From positions 1 through 7,978 of the forward strand of contig JARIHB010000069.1 in the NCBI GenBank assembly GCA_029288515.1: a DNA stretch of 7,978 bases. The letters are read 5' to 3'. The notes below the pieces were generated by a model. The model was given only the letters and a program-made list of their open reading frames with translations, searched no databases and was not told the origin of the DNA. The position numbers and the translations under genes are program-made. The DNA comes from Candidatus Saccharimonadota bacterium (GTDB lineage: Bacteria > Patescibacteriota > Saccharimonadia > Saccharimonadales > UBA4665). Below are positions 1 through 5,788 of the stretch, one piece after another. Numbering within the stretch: the first letter of the stretch is position 1; every line of letters begins with the position of its first letter.

Positions 1-36
1 TAGTCTCGTGGGCTCGGAGATGTGTATAAGAGACAG
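1..36. other. Nextera sequencing adapter (artefact)
   Basis: After two stray bases the sequence reads GTCTCGTGGGCTCGG followed by the 19-base Tn5 mosaic end (AGATGTGTATAAGAGACAG, 18-36). This is the Illumina Nextera read-2 transposase adapter and not genomic DNA. True genomic sequence begins at 37. Translating across it gives the known spurious peptide start 'MGSEMCIRD', which should not be annotated. Confidence 0.98.
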
Positions 37-1105
37 GTTTAAAACCGATTTTTTTGGGCAGGCCGCCCACGTTGTGATGCGACTTAATGGTTACCGAAGG
101 GCCATTAACCGACACCGATTCGATTACATCCGGGTACAGCGTGCCCTGCACCAGGAAAGCCGCATCTGGTATGTCGGCAGCTGCCGCTTCGAACAACCGT
201 ATAAATTCCGTGCCGATAATCTTGCGTTTTTGTTCCGGGTCGGTCACGCCGGCGAGTTTTTTCAGGAAACGGTCGGCAGCCCGCACAGGCTGGACCCGCA
301 GCCCCACAGTTTTATAGGCCGCCAGCACGTCTTCGTATTCGTTTTCACGCAGCAATCCCGTATCTACAAAGATACATGTTTGCTGCGCGCCGATTGCTCT
401 GTCTACCAGCATGGCTGCTACCGATGAGTCCACGCCGCCGCTCAATGCGCAGATGACCTGCTTCTTGCCGACTTGTTTTTTAATAGCGGCTATTTGCTGC
501 GGAATAATGGCCGCTGCCGACCAGTTACGTTCAAAGCCGCAAAGGTCAATGAAGTTTTGCAATACCTGCGTGCCGAACTGTGTATGCACGACTTCGGGGT
601 GAAACTGCAAGCCGAAGATCATAAGTTCTGGGTCTTCGATGGCGCATATCAGCGCGCCGCTCTTGGCGGTCACCCTGAAACCCTCGGGCGGCTGGATAAC
701 GTGGTCGCCGTGACTCATCCATACCGTGCTGTCGTTCATGTCGTTGGTAAACAGGCGGCCATCCCGCACCAGCTGCAATGTGGCCTGGCCGTACTCGCGG
801 GTGGCTGAAGCCTCGACTGTACCGCCTAACTCTTTAGTAATAAGCTGCAGGCCGTAGCAAATCCCCAGTATCGGCACTTCCAGGGCGAATATGCCGCTAT
901 CCAGCTGCGGCGCTGCGGCGTCGTATACCGACGCCGGCCCGCCGGAGATGACAATGCCCCGCGGATTATGGTTGCGCAGCGCCGTGGCCGGTGTGCTATA
1001 GGGCAGAATAACGCTAAATACGCCCAGCTCACGAGCCCGCCGGGCAATCAGCTGCGTGTACTGGGAACCGTAGTCCAGTATGACAAGCGTGGGCGTATCT
1101 TTCAT
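37..1105 (-). CDS. guaA: GMP synthase (glutamine-hydrolysing), 3' end missing
   Basis: Converts XMP to GMP using ATP and glutamine, the last step of GMP synthesis, in the cytoplasm. I translated it by hand: 356 codons run without a stop into the adapter. Residues 1-190 are the class I glutamine amidotransferase: 'LDYGSQYTQLIARR' at 10-23, 'GICYG' at 81-85 with nucleophile Cys83, and 'FHPEV' at 168-172 supplying His169 and Glu171. Residues 210-356 are the ATP-pyrophosphatase domain, with the P-loop 'SGGVDSS' at 222-228 and 'IKSHHNVGGLP' at 340-350. Full GuaA proteins are about 510-525 residues, so the end of the synthetase domain and the dimerisation domain are lost through the fragment boundary. 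The ATG at 1105 gives the canonical N-terminus. No Shine-Dalgarno lies at a normal distance: a GGAGG sits 19 nt upstream with no start codon next to it. A -10-like TATACT 7 nt upstream suggests a leaderless mRNA. The gene diverges from the DUF6496 gene. Confidence 0.97.
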
Positions 1106-1112
1106 ACTAAGT

Positions 1113-1118
1113 AGTATA
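1113..1118 (-). promoter_or_regulatory. Possible -10 box of guaA
   Basis: On the minus strand this reads TATACT, ending 7 nt before the guaA ATG, so transcription would begin at or next to the A of the start codon. I see no convincing -35 at 16-18 bp. The rest of the 1106-1211 divergent gap is AT-rich, and a second AGTATATAT copy lies at 1169-1177. It must also hold the promoter of the plus-strand DUF6496 gene, for which I could not pick a good hexamer pair. Confidence 0.35.
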
Positions 1119-1211
1119 TATGGTCCTCCGTAAAATAGCTTACAGCCGCACGAGCATTGATTCAGTACAGTATATATACGCCCTTAGACGGCGCGTGATT
1201 GGAGATAAGCA

Positions 1212-1385
1212 ATGAACAAGTATGGACCGAAAGCCCAGGAAAAAGTTGAGAAGACGATGCATGAGTACAAGCGCGGTACGCTCAAGAGCAGCACCGGCCA
1301 GAAAGTAACCAGCCGCAAACAGGCGGTGGCTATCGGTTTGAGCGAAGCCCGCGAGGCGGGCGCCAAAGTCCCTAAGAAACACTAG
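1212..1385 (+). CDS. DUF6496 family small basic protein
   Basis: A 57-residue, strongly basic, soluble protein. Its sequence matches what I recall of the DUF6496 family: 'KAQEKVEKTMHEYKRG' at 7-22, then 'KVTSRKQAVAIGLSEAR' at 31-47 and 'GAKVPKK' near the end. The family is small, widespread in bacteria and has no established function. The high Lys/Arg content would allow nucleic acid binding, but that is inference. The ATG at 1212 is chosen because GGAG (1201-1204) lies 7 nt upstream and the N-terminus fits the family. It ends in TAG. The next gene starts 22 nt later on the same strand with its own strong ribosome binding site, so the two are probably co-transcribed. Confidence 0.88.
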   Translation: MNKYGPKAQEKVEKTMHEYKRGTLKSSTGQKVTSRKQAVAIGLSEAREAGAKVPKKH

Positions 1386-1407
1386 TCTTTTTCATAAGGA
1401 GGTAGAT

Positions 1408-1632
1408 ATGGAGCTTCATTCGATTGCCGAGACGCTTATGGATACCCGTGATCTTCGGCCTGAACATAACCGGCGCGTATCGTCGGTGCGCCGGGCTGGT
1501 GAGCTGGCGGTTGGCCTGGACAGTGTATTCGAGGCGCTGACGGATGGCCGCAAACGCGATAAACGACGCCAGAAGAATGGCGGCGTGTGGACGGTATGGG
1601 CCCCTAATACCAGCCTGTGGGGTATCATATAG
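1408..1632 (+). CDS. Hypothetical 74-residue protein
   Basis: I do not recognise the family. The case for a real gene is a near-perfect Shine-Dalgarno AAGGAGGT (1396-1403) 4 nt before the ATG, a position 22 nt behind the DUF6496 gene, and the fact that it fills the space up to the convergent PAS gene. The product has a mixed-charge, probably helical first part (residues 1-45), a basic stretch 'GRKRDKRRQKNGG' at 47-59 and a Trp-rich tail 'VWTVWAPNTSLWGII' at 60-74. It has no signal peptide or membrane helix. The basic stretch could touch nucleic acid, but that is speculation. An ORF on the opposite strand (1416-1637) lacks these start signals and is most likely a shadow. It ends in TAG, 18 nt from the end of the PAS gene. 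Confidence 0.7.
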   Translation: MELHSIAETLMDTRDLRPEHNRRVSSVRRAGELAVGLDSVFEALTDGRKRDKRRQKNGGVWTVWAPNTSLWGII

Positions 1633-1650
1633 TCCACACTTCTGCCTTGT

Positions 1651-2109
1651 CTAGGCGGTGCGCAGTTGCATGGTAAGTGTGTCCAACGCTTTGGTGGTCT
1701 CTGTAACCTTCTGGCGTAACTCTTCCAGCTCGGTCACATTCCGTGAAATGCTGGCAATTTGCACCACTTCTCCCAAGGCGTTCAGTATGGGAATCAGCTT
1801 AACGCTAAAGGCTTGCTCCCCATTTGGCACGGTGTACCAATGGGTAAAAAAGAGCGCCTCCTTTGTCTCTATTACCGCATTGTATTGCGCCGTTAAATGA
1901 GCGTAGCTCTTTTTATTCACGATATCTTGCAAGGCTTCGCCGATGGTTGTGCGGTCGTACCCGGTTTCACGAAAATACGCATCGTTGGCCATGAGTAAAC
2001 GGTATGTCTGACCCGGTTCGACCGCTATAAGCAAGACCACGTCTTGTACGTTGTCAAAAACAGTTGTTAGGTATTGTAAATATACTAATGATGAGTGCCC
2101 ACTTTGCAT
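1651..2109 (-). CDS. Stand-alone PAS domain protein
   Basis: A 152-residue soluble protein. Residues about 12-125 form one PAS fold: helix 'YLTTVFDNVQDVVLLI' at 13-28, the typical 'ANDAYFRETGYDR' at 41-53, 'PNGEQAFSVKLIPILNA' at 95-111 and the final strand 'VVQIASISRNVTELEEL' at 115-131. The last 27 residues (heptad-like 'LRQKVTETTKALDTLTMQL') are a probable signalling coiled coil. PAS domains bind small ligands or cofactors or mediate dimerisation. Here there is no kinase, cyclase or DNA-binding domain, so it must act through a partner or as a sensor fragment; the ligand is unknown. GAGGAA (2113-2118) lies 3 nt before the ATG. It diverges from the TetR gene across 88 bases, so the regulator may control it. 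It could also be a remnant of a longer sensor kinase, although the start and stop look intact. Confidence 0.85.
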   Translation of the reverse strand: MQSGHSSLVYLQYLTTVFDNVQDVVLLIAVEPGQTYRLLMANDAYFRETGYDRTTIGEALQDIVNKKSYAHLTAQYNAVIETKEALFFTHWYTVPNGEQAFSVKLIPILNALGEVVQIASISRNVTELEELRQKVTETTKALDTLTMQLRTA

Positions 2110-2120
2110 AATTTCCTCAT

Positions 2121-2135
2121 AATAGCGTAGCTATT
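2121..2135. promoter_or_regulatory. Candidate TetR operator (inverted repeat)
   Basis: A perfect 6-bp inverted repeat with a 3-bp centre, AATAGC-GTA-GCTATT, in the divergent gap between the PAS gene and the TetR gene. The size and position fit a TetR-family operator. It overlaps a TATTAT hexamer on the PAS strand and the predicted start site of the other candidate PAS promoter, so a bound dimer would be expected to block PAS transcription. It lies about 25 bp upstream of the tetR -35. The link to this regulator is inferred from position only. Confidence 0.45.
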
Positions 2136-2141
2136 GGCTAA

Positions 2142-2171
2142 AATCTAAAAGGTATTTTATTGCACCGTCAT
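2142..2171 (-). promoter_or_regulatory. Candidate promoter of the PAS gene
   Basis: On the minus strand, ATGACG (2171-2166) and TAGATT (2147-2142) are separated by 18 bp, each matching four of six consensus bases. Transcription would start near 2135 and give a leader of about 26 nt that includes the GAGGAA ribosome binding site. An alternative -10, TATTAT at 2124-2119, would start the RNA downstream of that ribosome binding site and is less consistent with it. Confidence 0.3.
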
Positions 2172-2188
2172 GCTACTTCTCTTACACT
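2160..2188 (+). promoter_or_regulatory. Sigma-70-type promoter of the TetR gene
   Basis: TTGCAC (2160-2165), a 17-bp spacer and TACACT (2183-2188). The -10 ends 9 nt before the ATG, so the mRNA would have a leader of only two or three bases. The start codon has only a weak AGAAAG upstream, which agrees with leaderless or near-leaderless translation. Confidence 0.6.
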
Positions 2189-2197
2189 AGAAAGATT

Positions 2198-2839
2198 ATG
2201 TACGATCCGGACAAATACAAAGCAGCCCGCACAAAGCCGCTTCAGGCGCGTGGCAAAGAGCGCGTACGCCTTATTCTGTCTGCTGCGCTGGAGCTGTTTC
2301 AGGAAAAAGGCATCGAAGATACCACCACCAACGACATTGCGCAGCGCGCCCGCATACCTATCGGTTCACTGTACCGCTATTACCCGAATAAAGATGCGAT
2401 TATCGTTGCCCTAACCGATTTGTATATTAATGATGTGATTGATATCTTTGATACCATTGGCGCTCATCCGATGCTGGCCTACCTGTCGTGGGAGGAAATT
2501 CTGCTGTTGATGGTTGATGCGTGGGTAAACTATACGCGCCTGAATGGGCCATTCATGTTCCTATATGCCGAAAAAGCCAGTCCCCACCTAAACAAACTTA
2601 ACGAGGCATCATGGCAGCGGTTTGTGCGTAGCTTTTCGGGCGTGTTGAAGAAACGCTGCCCGGAAGCGAATGAGCGCGAACTGCTCATCGCCTTCCATTT
2701 GTCGTTGGCGGCAGTAGATTTAGGTGTCGACGACCGGTTTATACAGATCGGTGGTGAGTATCCACACCACGAAGCAGTCGGCGCAGTGGCCAGCTATATG
2801 TTGCATGCCTGCAACCGCCACACTCATGGGATGCTGTAG
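2198..2839 (+). CDS. TetR/AcrR family transcriptional regulator
   Basis: A 213-residue DNA-binding protein. Residues 20-72 are the TetR N-terminal domain: 'ILSAALELFQEKG' at 26-38, the helix-turn-helix at about 43-62 ('TTNDIAQRARIPIGSLYRYY') and 'NKDAIIVAL' at 64-72, all very typical. Residues 80-213 are the helical ligand-binding and dimerisation domain, which is not conserved enough to name a ligand. The length is normal. The first 18 residues are a basic extension ahead of helix 1. The gene diverges from the PAS gene, and a promoter for the serine hydrolase begins 2 bases after its stop, so the PAS gene, the hydrolase or both are possible targets. The family usually represses its neighbours and is released by a small ligand. 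Confidence 0.95.
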   Translation: MYDPDKYKAARTKPLQARGKERVRLILSAALELFQEKGIEDTTTNDIAQRARIPIGSLYRYYPNKDAIIVALTDLYINDVIDIFDTIGAHPMLAYLSWEEILLLMVDAWVNYTRLNGPFMFLYAEKASPHLNKLNEASWQRFVRSFSGVLKKRCPEANERELLIAFHLSLAAVDLGVDDRFIQIGGEYPHHEAVGAVASYMLHACNRHTHGML

Positions 2840-2840
2840 C

Positions 2841-2869
2841 TTGCATAAGCAGCTTGTTCCTCTTACAAT
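2841..2869 (+). promoter_or_regulatory. Sigma-70-type promoter of the serine hydrolase gene
   Basis: TTGCAT (2841-2846), a 17-bp spacer and TACAAT (2864-2869), beginning just after the TetR stop codon. The ATG is 12 nt beyond the -10, so the predicted leader is about 5 nt and there is no Shine-Dalgarno sequence. The layout closely matches the tetR promoter at 2160-2188. Confidence 0.6.
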
Positions 2870-2881
2870 CTCTATATATCC

Positions 2882-3832
2882 ATGACGAACAGTGTGACAA
2901 GTCGGATTCTGGGGATACTGTGTGTGTTACTACTGCTGGGTAATATCGGTTGGGTGGTTCGCCGCAACAGCTCCAGCGACACCGGAGCGCAGAACCTGGC
3001 AGCGCAGCAGCACCAGTTTCCGTTATTGTCGTCGGACGTGCTTGCCGATAATCCAAACGATATTCTTATTAACTTTGTGCCGCTGCGCAAGTCACTGCAG
3101 CAGAAGTTCGATGCCGTCAAAGATACAAAGCAGAGTTTTTATTTTGAATACCTGCCGGATGGTACTTCCATTCGTATCGGTGCCGACCAGCAGCTGATCG
3201 CTGCCTCGCTTATTAAGGTGCCACTGGTAATGAACCTTTACAAGGCGGCGGAGTTGCACCGCGTGAATATCGACCAGCCGATGACCGTTACCGACAGTGA
3301 GCTGGACAATGCCTATGGCACGCTGTGGCAACGCGGCGCCGGCTTTACTATGACACTGCGTGAGGCAGCGAAATATGCTCTTGAGCAGTCCGACAATACC
3401 GCGACACACTTTATCTATGACCACATGCAGAATGTGCTGTCGTATGACGAACAATCCTTGGCCCGCCTTGATGTCGACCAGAATATAGAAAACGGCCAAG
3501 CGGTGATTACGGCTCGGGCGTACAGCTCAGTGCTGAAGGCGCTATACTTTTCGTCGTACCTCGAAAAGAAAGATTCGCAGGAAATGCTTGACCGCCTTTC
3601 TCATTCTGCTGAGACCGACCGCCTCACCAAGCAATTGCCCGCTAGTGTTAAGGTGTCCCACAAAAATGGCGTATACAATACTGCCTGGGCCGAGAGCGAC
3701 TGCGGTATTGTGTATGTCCCCCGCCGTCCGTATGTCATTTGTGCGATGGTCGGTTTACCGGAAGATGAAGCCGATCGCTTTATCGCCGACGTTTCAAAGA
3801 CGGTATACGACTTTGTTTCAACGCAAAAATAA
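2882..3832 (+). CDS. Membrane-anchored serine hydrolase, class A beta-lactamase fold
   Basis: A 316-residue protein with an N-terminal membrane helix at 9-26 followed by Arg-Arg-Asn and no clear signal peptidase site, so it is probably anchored with its catalytic domain outside. The linker 28-75 is Gln/Ser rich. The beta-lactamase/D,D-peptidase fold spans about 85-316: 'ASLIKVPL' at 108-115 holds the nucleophile Ser109 and Lys112 (SxxK), 'SDN' is at 170-172, and 'SHKNGVYNTAWAESD' at 259-273 is the third box, with KNG in place of the usual KTG. The ExxLN loop that carries the deacylation glutamate of class A beta-lactamases is not recognisable in the segment after SDN. I infer a peptidoglycan peptidase or esterase role more than antibiotic hydrolysis. 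The ATG at 2882 follows its own promoter with a very short leader. It ends in TAA, 12 nt from the convergent surface-protein operon. Confidence 0.88.
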   Translation: MTNSVTSRILGILCVLLLLGNIGWVVRRNSSSDTGAQNLAAQQHQFPLLSSDVLADNPNDILINFVPLRKSLQQKFDAVKDTKQSFYFEYLPDGTSIRIGADQQLIAASLIKVPLVMNLYKAAELHRVNIDQPMTVTDSELDNAYGTLWQRGAGFTMTLREAAKYALEQSDNTATHFIYDHMQNVLSYDEQSLARLDVDQNIENGQAVITARAYSSVLKALYFSSYLEKKDSQEMLDRLSHSAETDRLTKQLPASVKVSHKNGVYNTAWAESDCGIVYVPRRPYVICAMVGLPEDEADRFIADVSKTVYDFVSTQK

Positions 3833-3844
3833 CAGGCTGCGCAG

Positions 3845-5788
3845 CTAGTTGCTCTGCTTCCATTTTATGGTTGCGCCCTTTTTTACCACTGGGAAGCTGC
3901 CCGCTGTAGAGGTATTTTGGGCAAATTGGAATTGTATGGTTCCGGCAGTGCCTGCCACGGTTACGTAGCCACGGGCCGATATAATGTTGACAGCCGTATT
4001 AACAGTGGTTGCGCACGCCTGCGCCGAGGCAATGATGTTGCATACAATGTTGGCTGTAGCCGTGCTGTACGACTGAGCAGCGATGTTTAACGTCGCTCCT
4101 GTGGGCACTGCCCATGTGTATTTTAGGTCGGCGGTCGTATTGGAATCGTTAACCGGTATCCAGGCATCGAAGACATAGGTAGTATTGGCATTTGCGGTGA
4201 AGCCGAGCGTTGTTACGTTTTGCATAGTAGTTGAGCTTTGGGTGGCTGCTTGGTCGGCGGTGAGTGTATTCGAGTTAAAACCGTTCACGCAGTCAGACCA
4301 TATGCTGTTCTGCGCGCAGCGGAATTTATTGTTGGCACTGTTGTAGTATTCGGCACCATTTACCGCAGTCGGATCGCCGGTCGTGTTTTTGTAGTCGAGT
4401 ATCAGTAAGGTGGCGGTGCTGTCGGCTGTAGGGTTACCAACGTACAGACGCTGGTTTTGAGTGTCGCCTACCAATAGTTTATTGTTGGCCGAATCCTGCA
4501 GCGTAAATGCAGTGGTATTGGCGGTGATAGGTTTGATAATTATCCCACCGGTACCAGCCTGTAATGTCGTGCTGGCGGTGCTGGTGCTGCTCCCTACGGT
4601 GGTGGCGTGAGCGGTCGCGTTGTTGCCAAGGTCACAGGTACCGGTACCACATAAGATAGCCACGCTGGTGGCGCCGGTACCGTTGCCAATGTTGATATCT
4701 TGTGCCACGGCGTTGGTACCGACATTTAATGAGCCGGTGCCATTGGTTGTAACGTTCAGGTTGCCGGTACCCGCCTGGAGCGTCAGACTGCTACTGCCGC
4801 TCGTAGAGCCGAGGGTAACCGTTTGGTTGCCGGCACCTGTACCAATGTTGACCGTACGGGCCTGTGCGCCTGCACCAATCGCAATAGTACCGGTACCGGA
4901 GTCTATGGTAATCGCTGGGTTGGAGGCGTTATTGCCGATTTGGATTCCCTTAGCGTTAGCATTACCGATGATGACTGTCGGTGTGCCGGTGCTGGTCGTA
5001 CCGGTATCAATGGTCACATTACCGGCGGTGCCGGCCGATGAGTTACCGCTTAGGATGCTCACCGCACTTGTTGCGCCGCTGGCGTTTGGCGTGCTGAGAG
5101 TGGTGCCGGCGAATCCTTGCACCGTCAGCGCGCCGGCCGTGGTCGACCACACTGATGCCGCGCCGCCGGTGAGGGTTAAGGCGTTGGCACCGTTACTTTG
5201 GATAGTAAGCGCGCCAGCAGCGTTGGGCTGTATAGTACTGCCGACGGTTATGCCGTTAACGGCTCCGGATGTTATAGTGCCCGAAACGTTGATATTGCCG
5301 GCCTGCTGCGCGCCAGGCGATAGCTGCACGAACCCGCTGGCATCAATGCCGTCAAGCAAGTCACTGTTAAAGGCCTGCGGCGCGGCAGTAAGGCGCACGC
5401 GGGGCGTCATTTCGGCATCACTGCCAACCTTAATACCTAAGTATAGGGCGTTGCCATTAAAATCGACACTGCCCGGCAGCGTGGTTACAGACCCTAAATT
5501 TACCTGGAACAAGCCGGATGTAACGCTGACGCTGCCCTGCGTCTCTTCCCATTTACAGGAGTTGGCACTACAGGTGTTTGCCGCATCTTGCGTTGGATCG
5601 GTGTAAATCCGGAAGCGGATAGAGACGGTGCCGTCAGTTACATTTGTGCCATCGGTATTAGTGAGTTTGCCCTGGAAACTAAGCATGGGGTTGATGGCCG
5701 CCGCCGTATGTGCCGGGCGGACGCCACTGACAGCTAGTGTGCCGGCTGTCAAAAACACAAATGCCGCCGCCAGTACCAGCCGCTTCAT
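3845..5788 (-). CDS. Secreted beta-strand-repeat surface protein
   Basis: A 647-residue exported protein. The signal peptide is 'MKRLVLAAAFVFLTAGTLAV' with cleavage around 22-31. Residues 34-155 are a conserved N-terminal domain ('LSFQGKLTNTDGTNVTDG', 'SGLFQVNLGSVT', 'YLGIKVGSDAEMTPRVRLTA', 'DLLDGIDASGF') that I associate with large surface proteins of CPR bacteria. Residues 165-420 are short Gly/Thr/Asn/Ser-rich beta-strand repeats, suggesting a beta-helix or fibre. Residues 470-503 hold 'YYNSANNKFRCAQNSIWSDC', a short module with Cys491 and Cys500. Residues 505-647 are a final beta-sandwich-like domain resembling phage or adhesin tips. It has no membrane anchor or LPXTG. Strong GGAGG (5797-5801) lies 8 nt before the ATG, which overlaps the previous gene's stop by one base (TAATG), so it is last in a coupled operon. 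The likely role is adhesion or cell-surface structure. Confidence 0.85.
   Translation of the reverse strand: MKRLVLAAAFVFLTAGTLAVSGVRPAHTAAAINPMLSFQGKLTNTDGTNVTDGTVSIRFRIYTDPTQDAANTCSANSCKWEETQGSVSVTSGLFQVNLGSVTTLPGSVDFNGNALYLGIKVGSDAEMTPRVRLTAAPQAFNSDLLDGIDASGFVQLSPGAQQAGNINVSGTITSGAVNGITVGSTIQPNAAGALTIQSNGANALTLTGGAASVWSTTAGALTVQGFAGTTLSTPNASGATSAVSILSGNSSAGTAGNVTIDTGTTSTGTPTVIIGNANAKGIQIGNNASNPAITIDSGTGTIAIGAGAQARTVNIGTGAGNQTVTLGSTSGSSSLTLQAGTGNLNVTTNGTGSLNVGTNAVAQDINIGNGTGATSVAILCGTGTCDLGNNATAHATTVGSSTSTASTTLQAGTGGIIIKPITANTTAFTLQDSANNKLLVGDTQNQRLYVGNPTADSTATLLILDYKNTTGDPTAVNGAEYYNSANNKFRCAQNSIWSDCVNGFNSNTLTADQAATQSSTTMQNVTTLGFTANANTTYVFDAWIPVNDSNTTADLKYTWAVPTGATLNIAAQSYSTATANIVCNIIASAQACATTVNTAVNIISARGYVTVAGTAGTIQFQFAQNTSTAGSFPVVKKGATIKWKQSN
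4529..5296 (-). repeat. Coding region of degenerate beta-strand repeats
   Basis: This codes for residues 165-420 of the surface protein. The strands follow patterns such as 'TVNIGTG', 'INIGNGTG', 'SLNVGTN' and 'LTLQAGTG'. The clearest long-range copy is residues 323-342 against 395-414, about 72 residues apart, both ending in 'TLQAGTG'. At the DNA level the in-frame Gly-Thr codons give many GGTACC sites, and the copies have diverged. The low complexity also produces long spurious plus-strand ORFs here, for example at 4620-5606. Confidence 0.7.

Noticed and set aside
8..427. Plus-strand ORF of 139 residues starting 'MGSEMCIRD'
   Set aside because: It starts inside the Nextera adapter and runs antisense to guaA; this N-terminus is a known adapter translation artefact.
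2139..2159. AT-rich inverted repeat TAAAAT/ATTTTA as a second operator
   Set aside because: Six A/T-only pairs with a 9-nt spacer in an AT-rich promoter region are easily explained by composition.
2882..2965. Lipoprotein signal in the serine hydrolase (Cys14)
   Set aside because: The Cys sits in the middle of the hydrophobic segment with no lipobox [LVI]-[AS]-[GA]-C at its end; a signal anchor fits better.
3833..3862. Possible bidirectional terminator between the hydrolase and the surface operon
   Set aside because: GCTGCGCAGC (3836-3845) is a perfect palindrome but leaves only a 2-base loop with a 4-bp stem. The alternative GCAG/CTGC stem is also 4 bp. A T-rich stretch follows only in the minus direction, which is too weak to call.
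4620..5606. 328-residue plus-strand ORF antisense to the repeat protein
   Set aside because: It is a Pro/Val/Leu-rich low-complexity product of the complementary repeats, with no ribosome binding site and no domain; the minus-strand frame has a signal peptide and recognisable domains.
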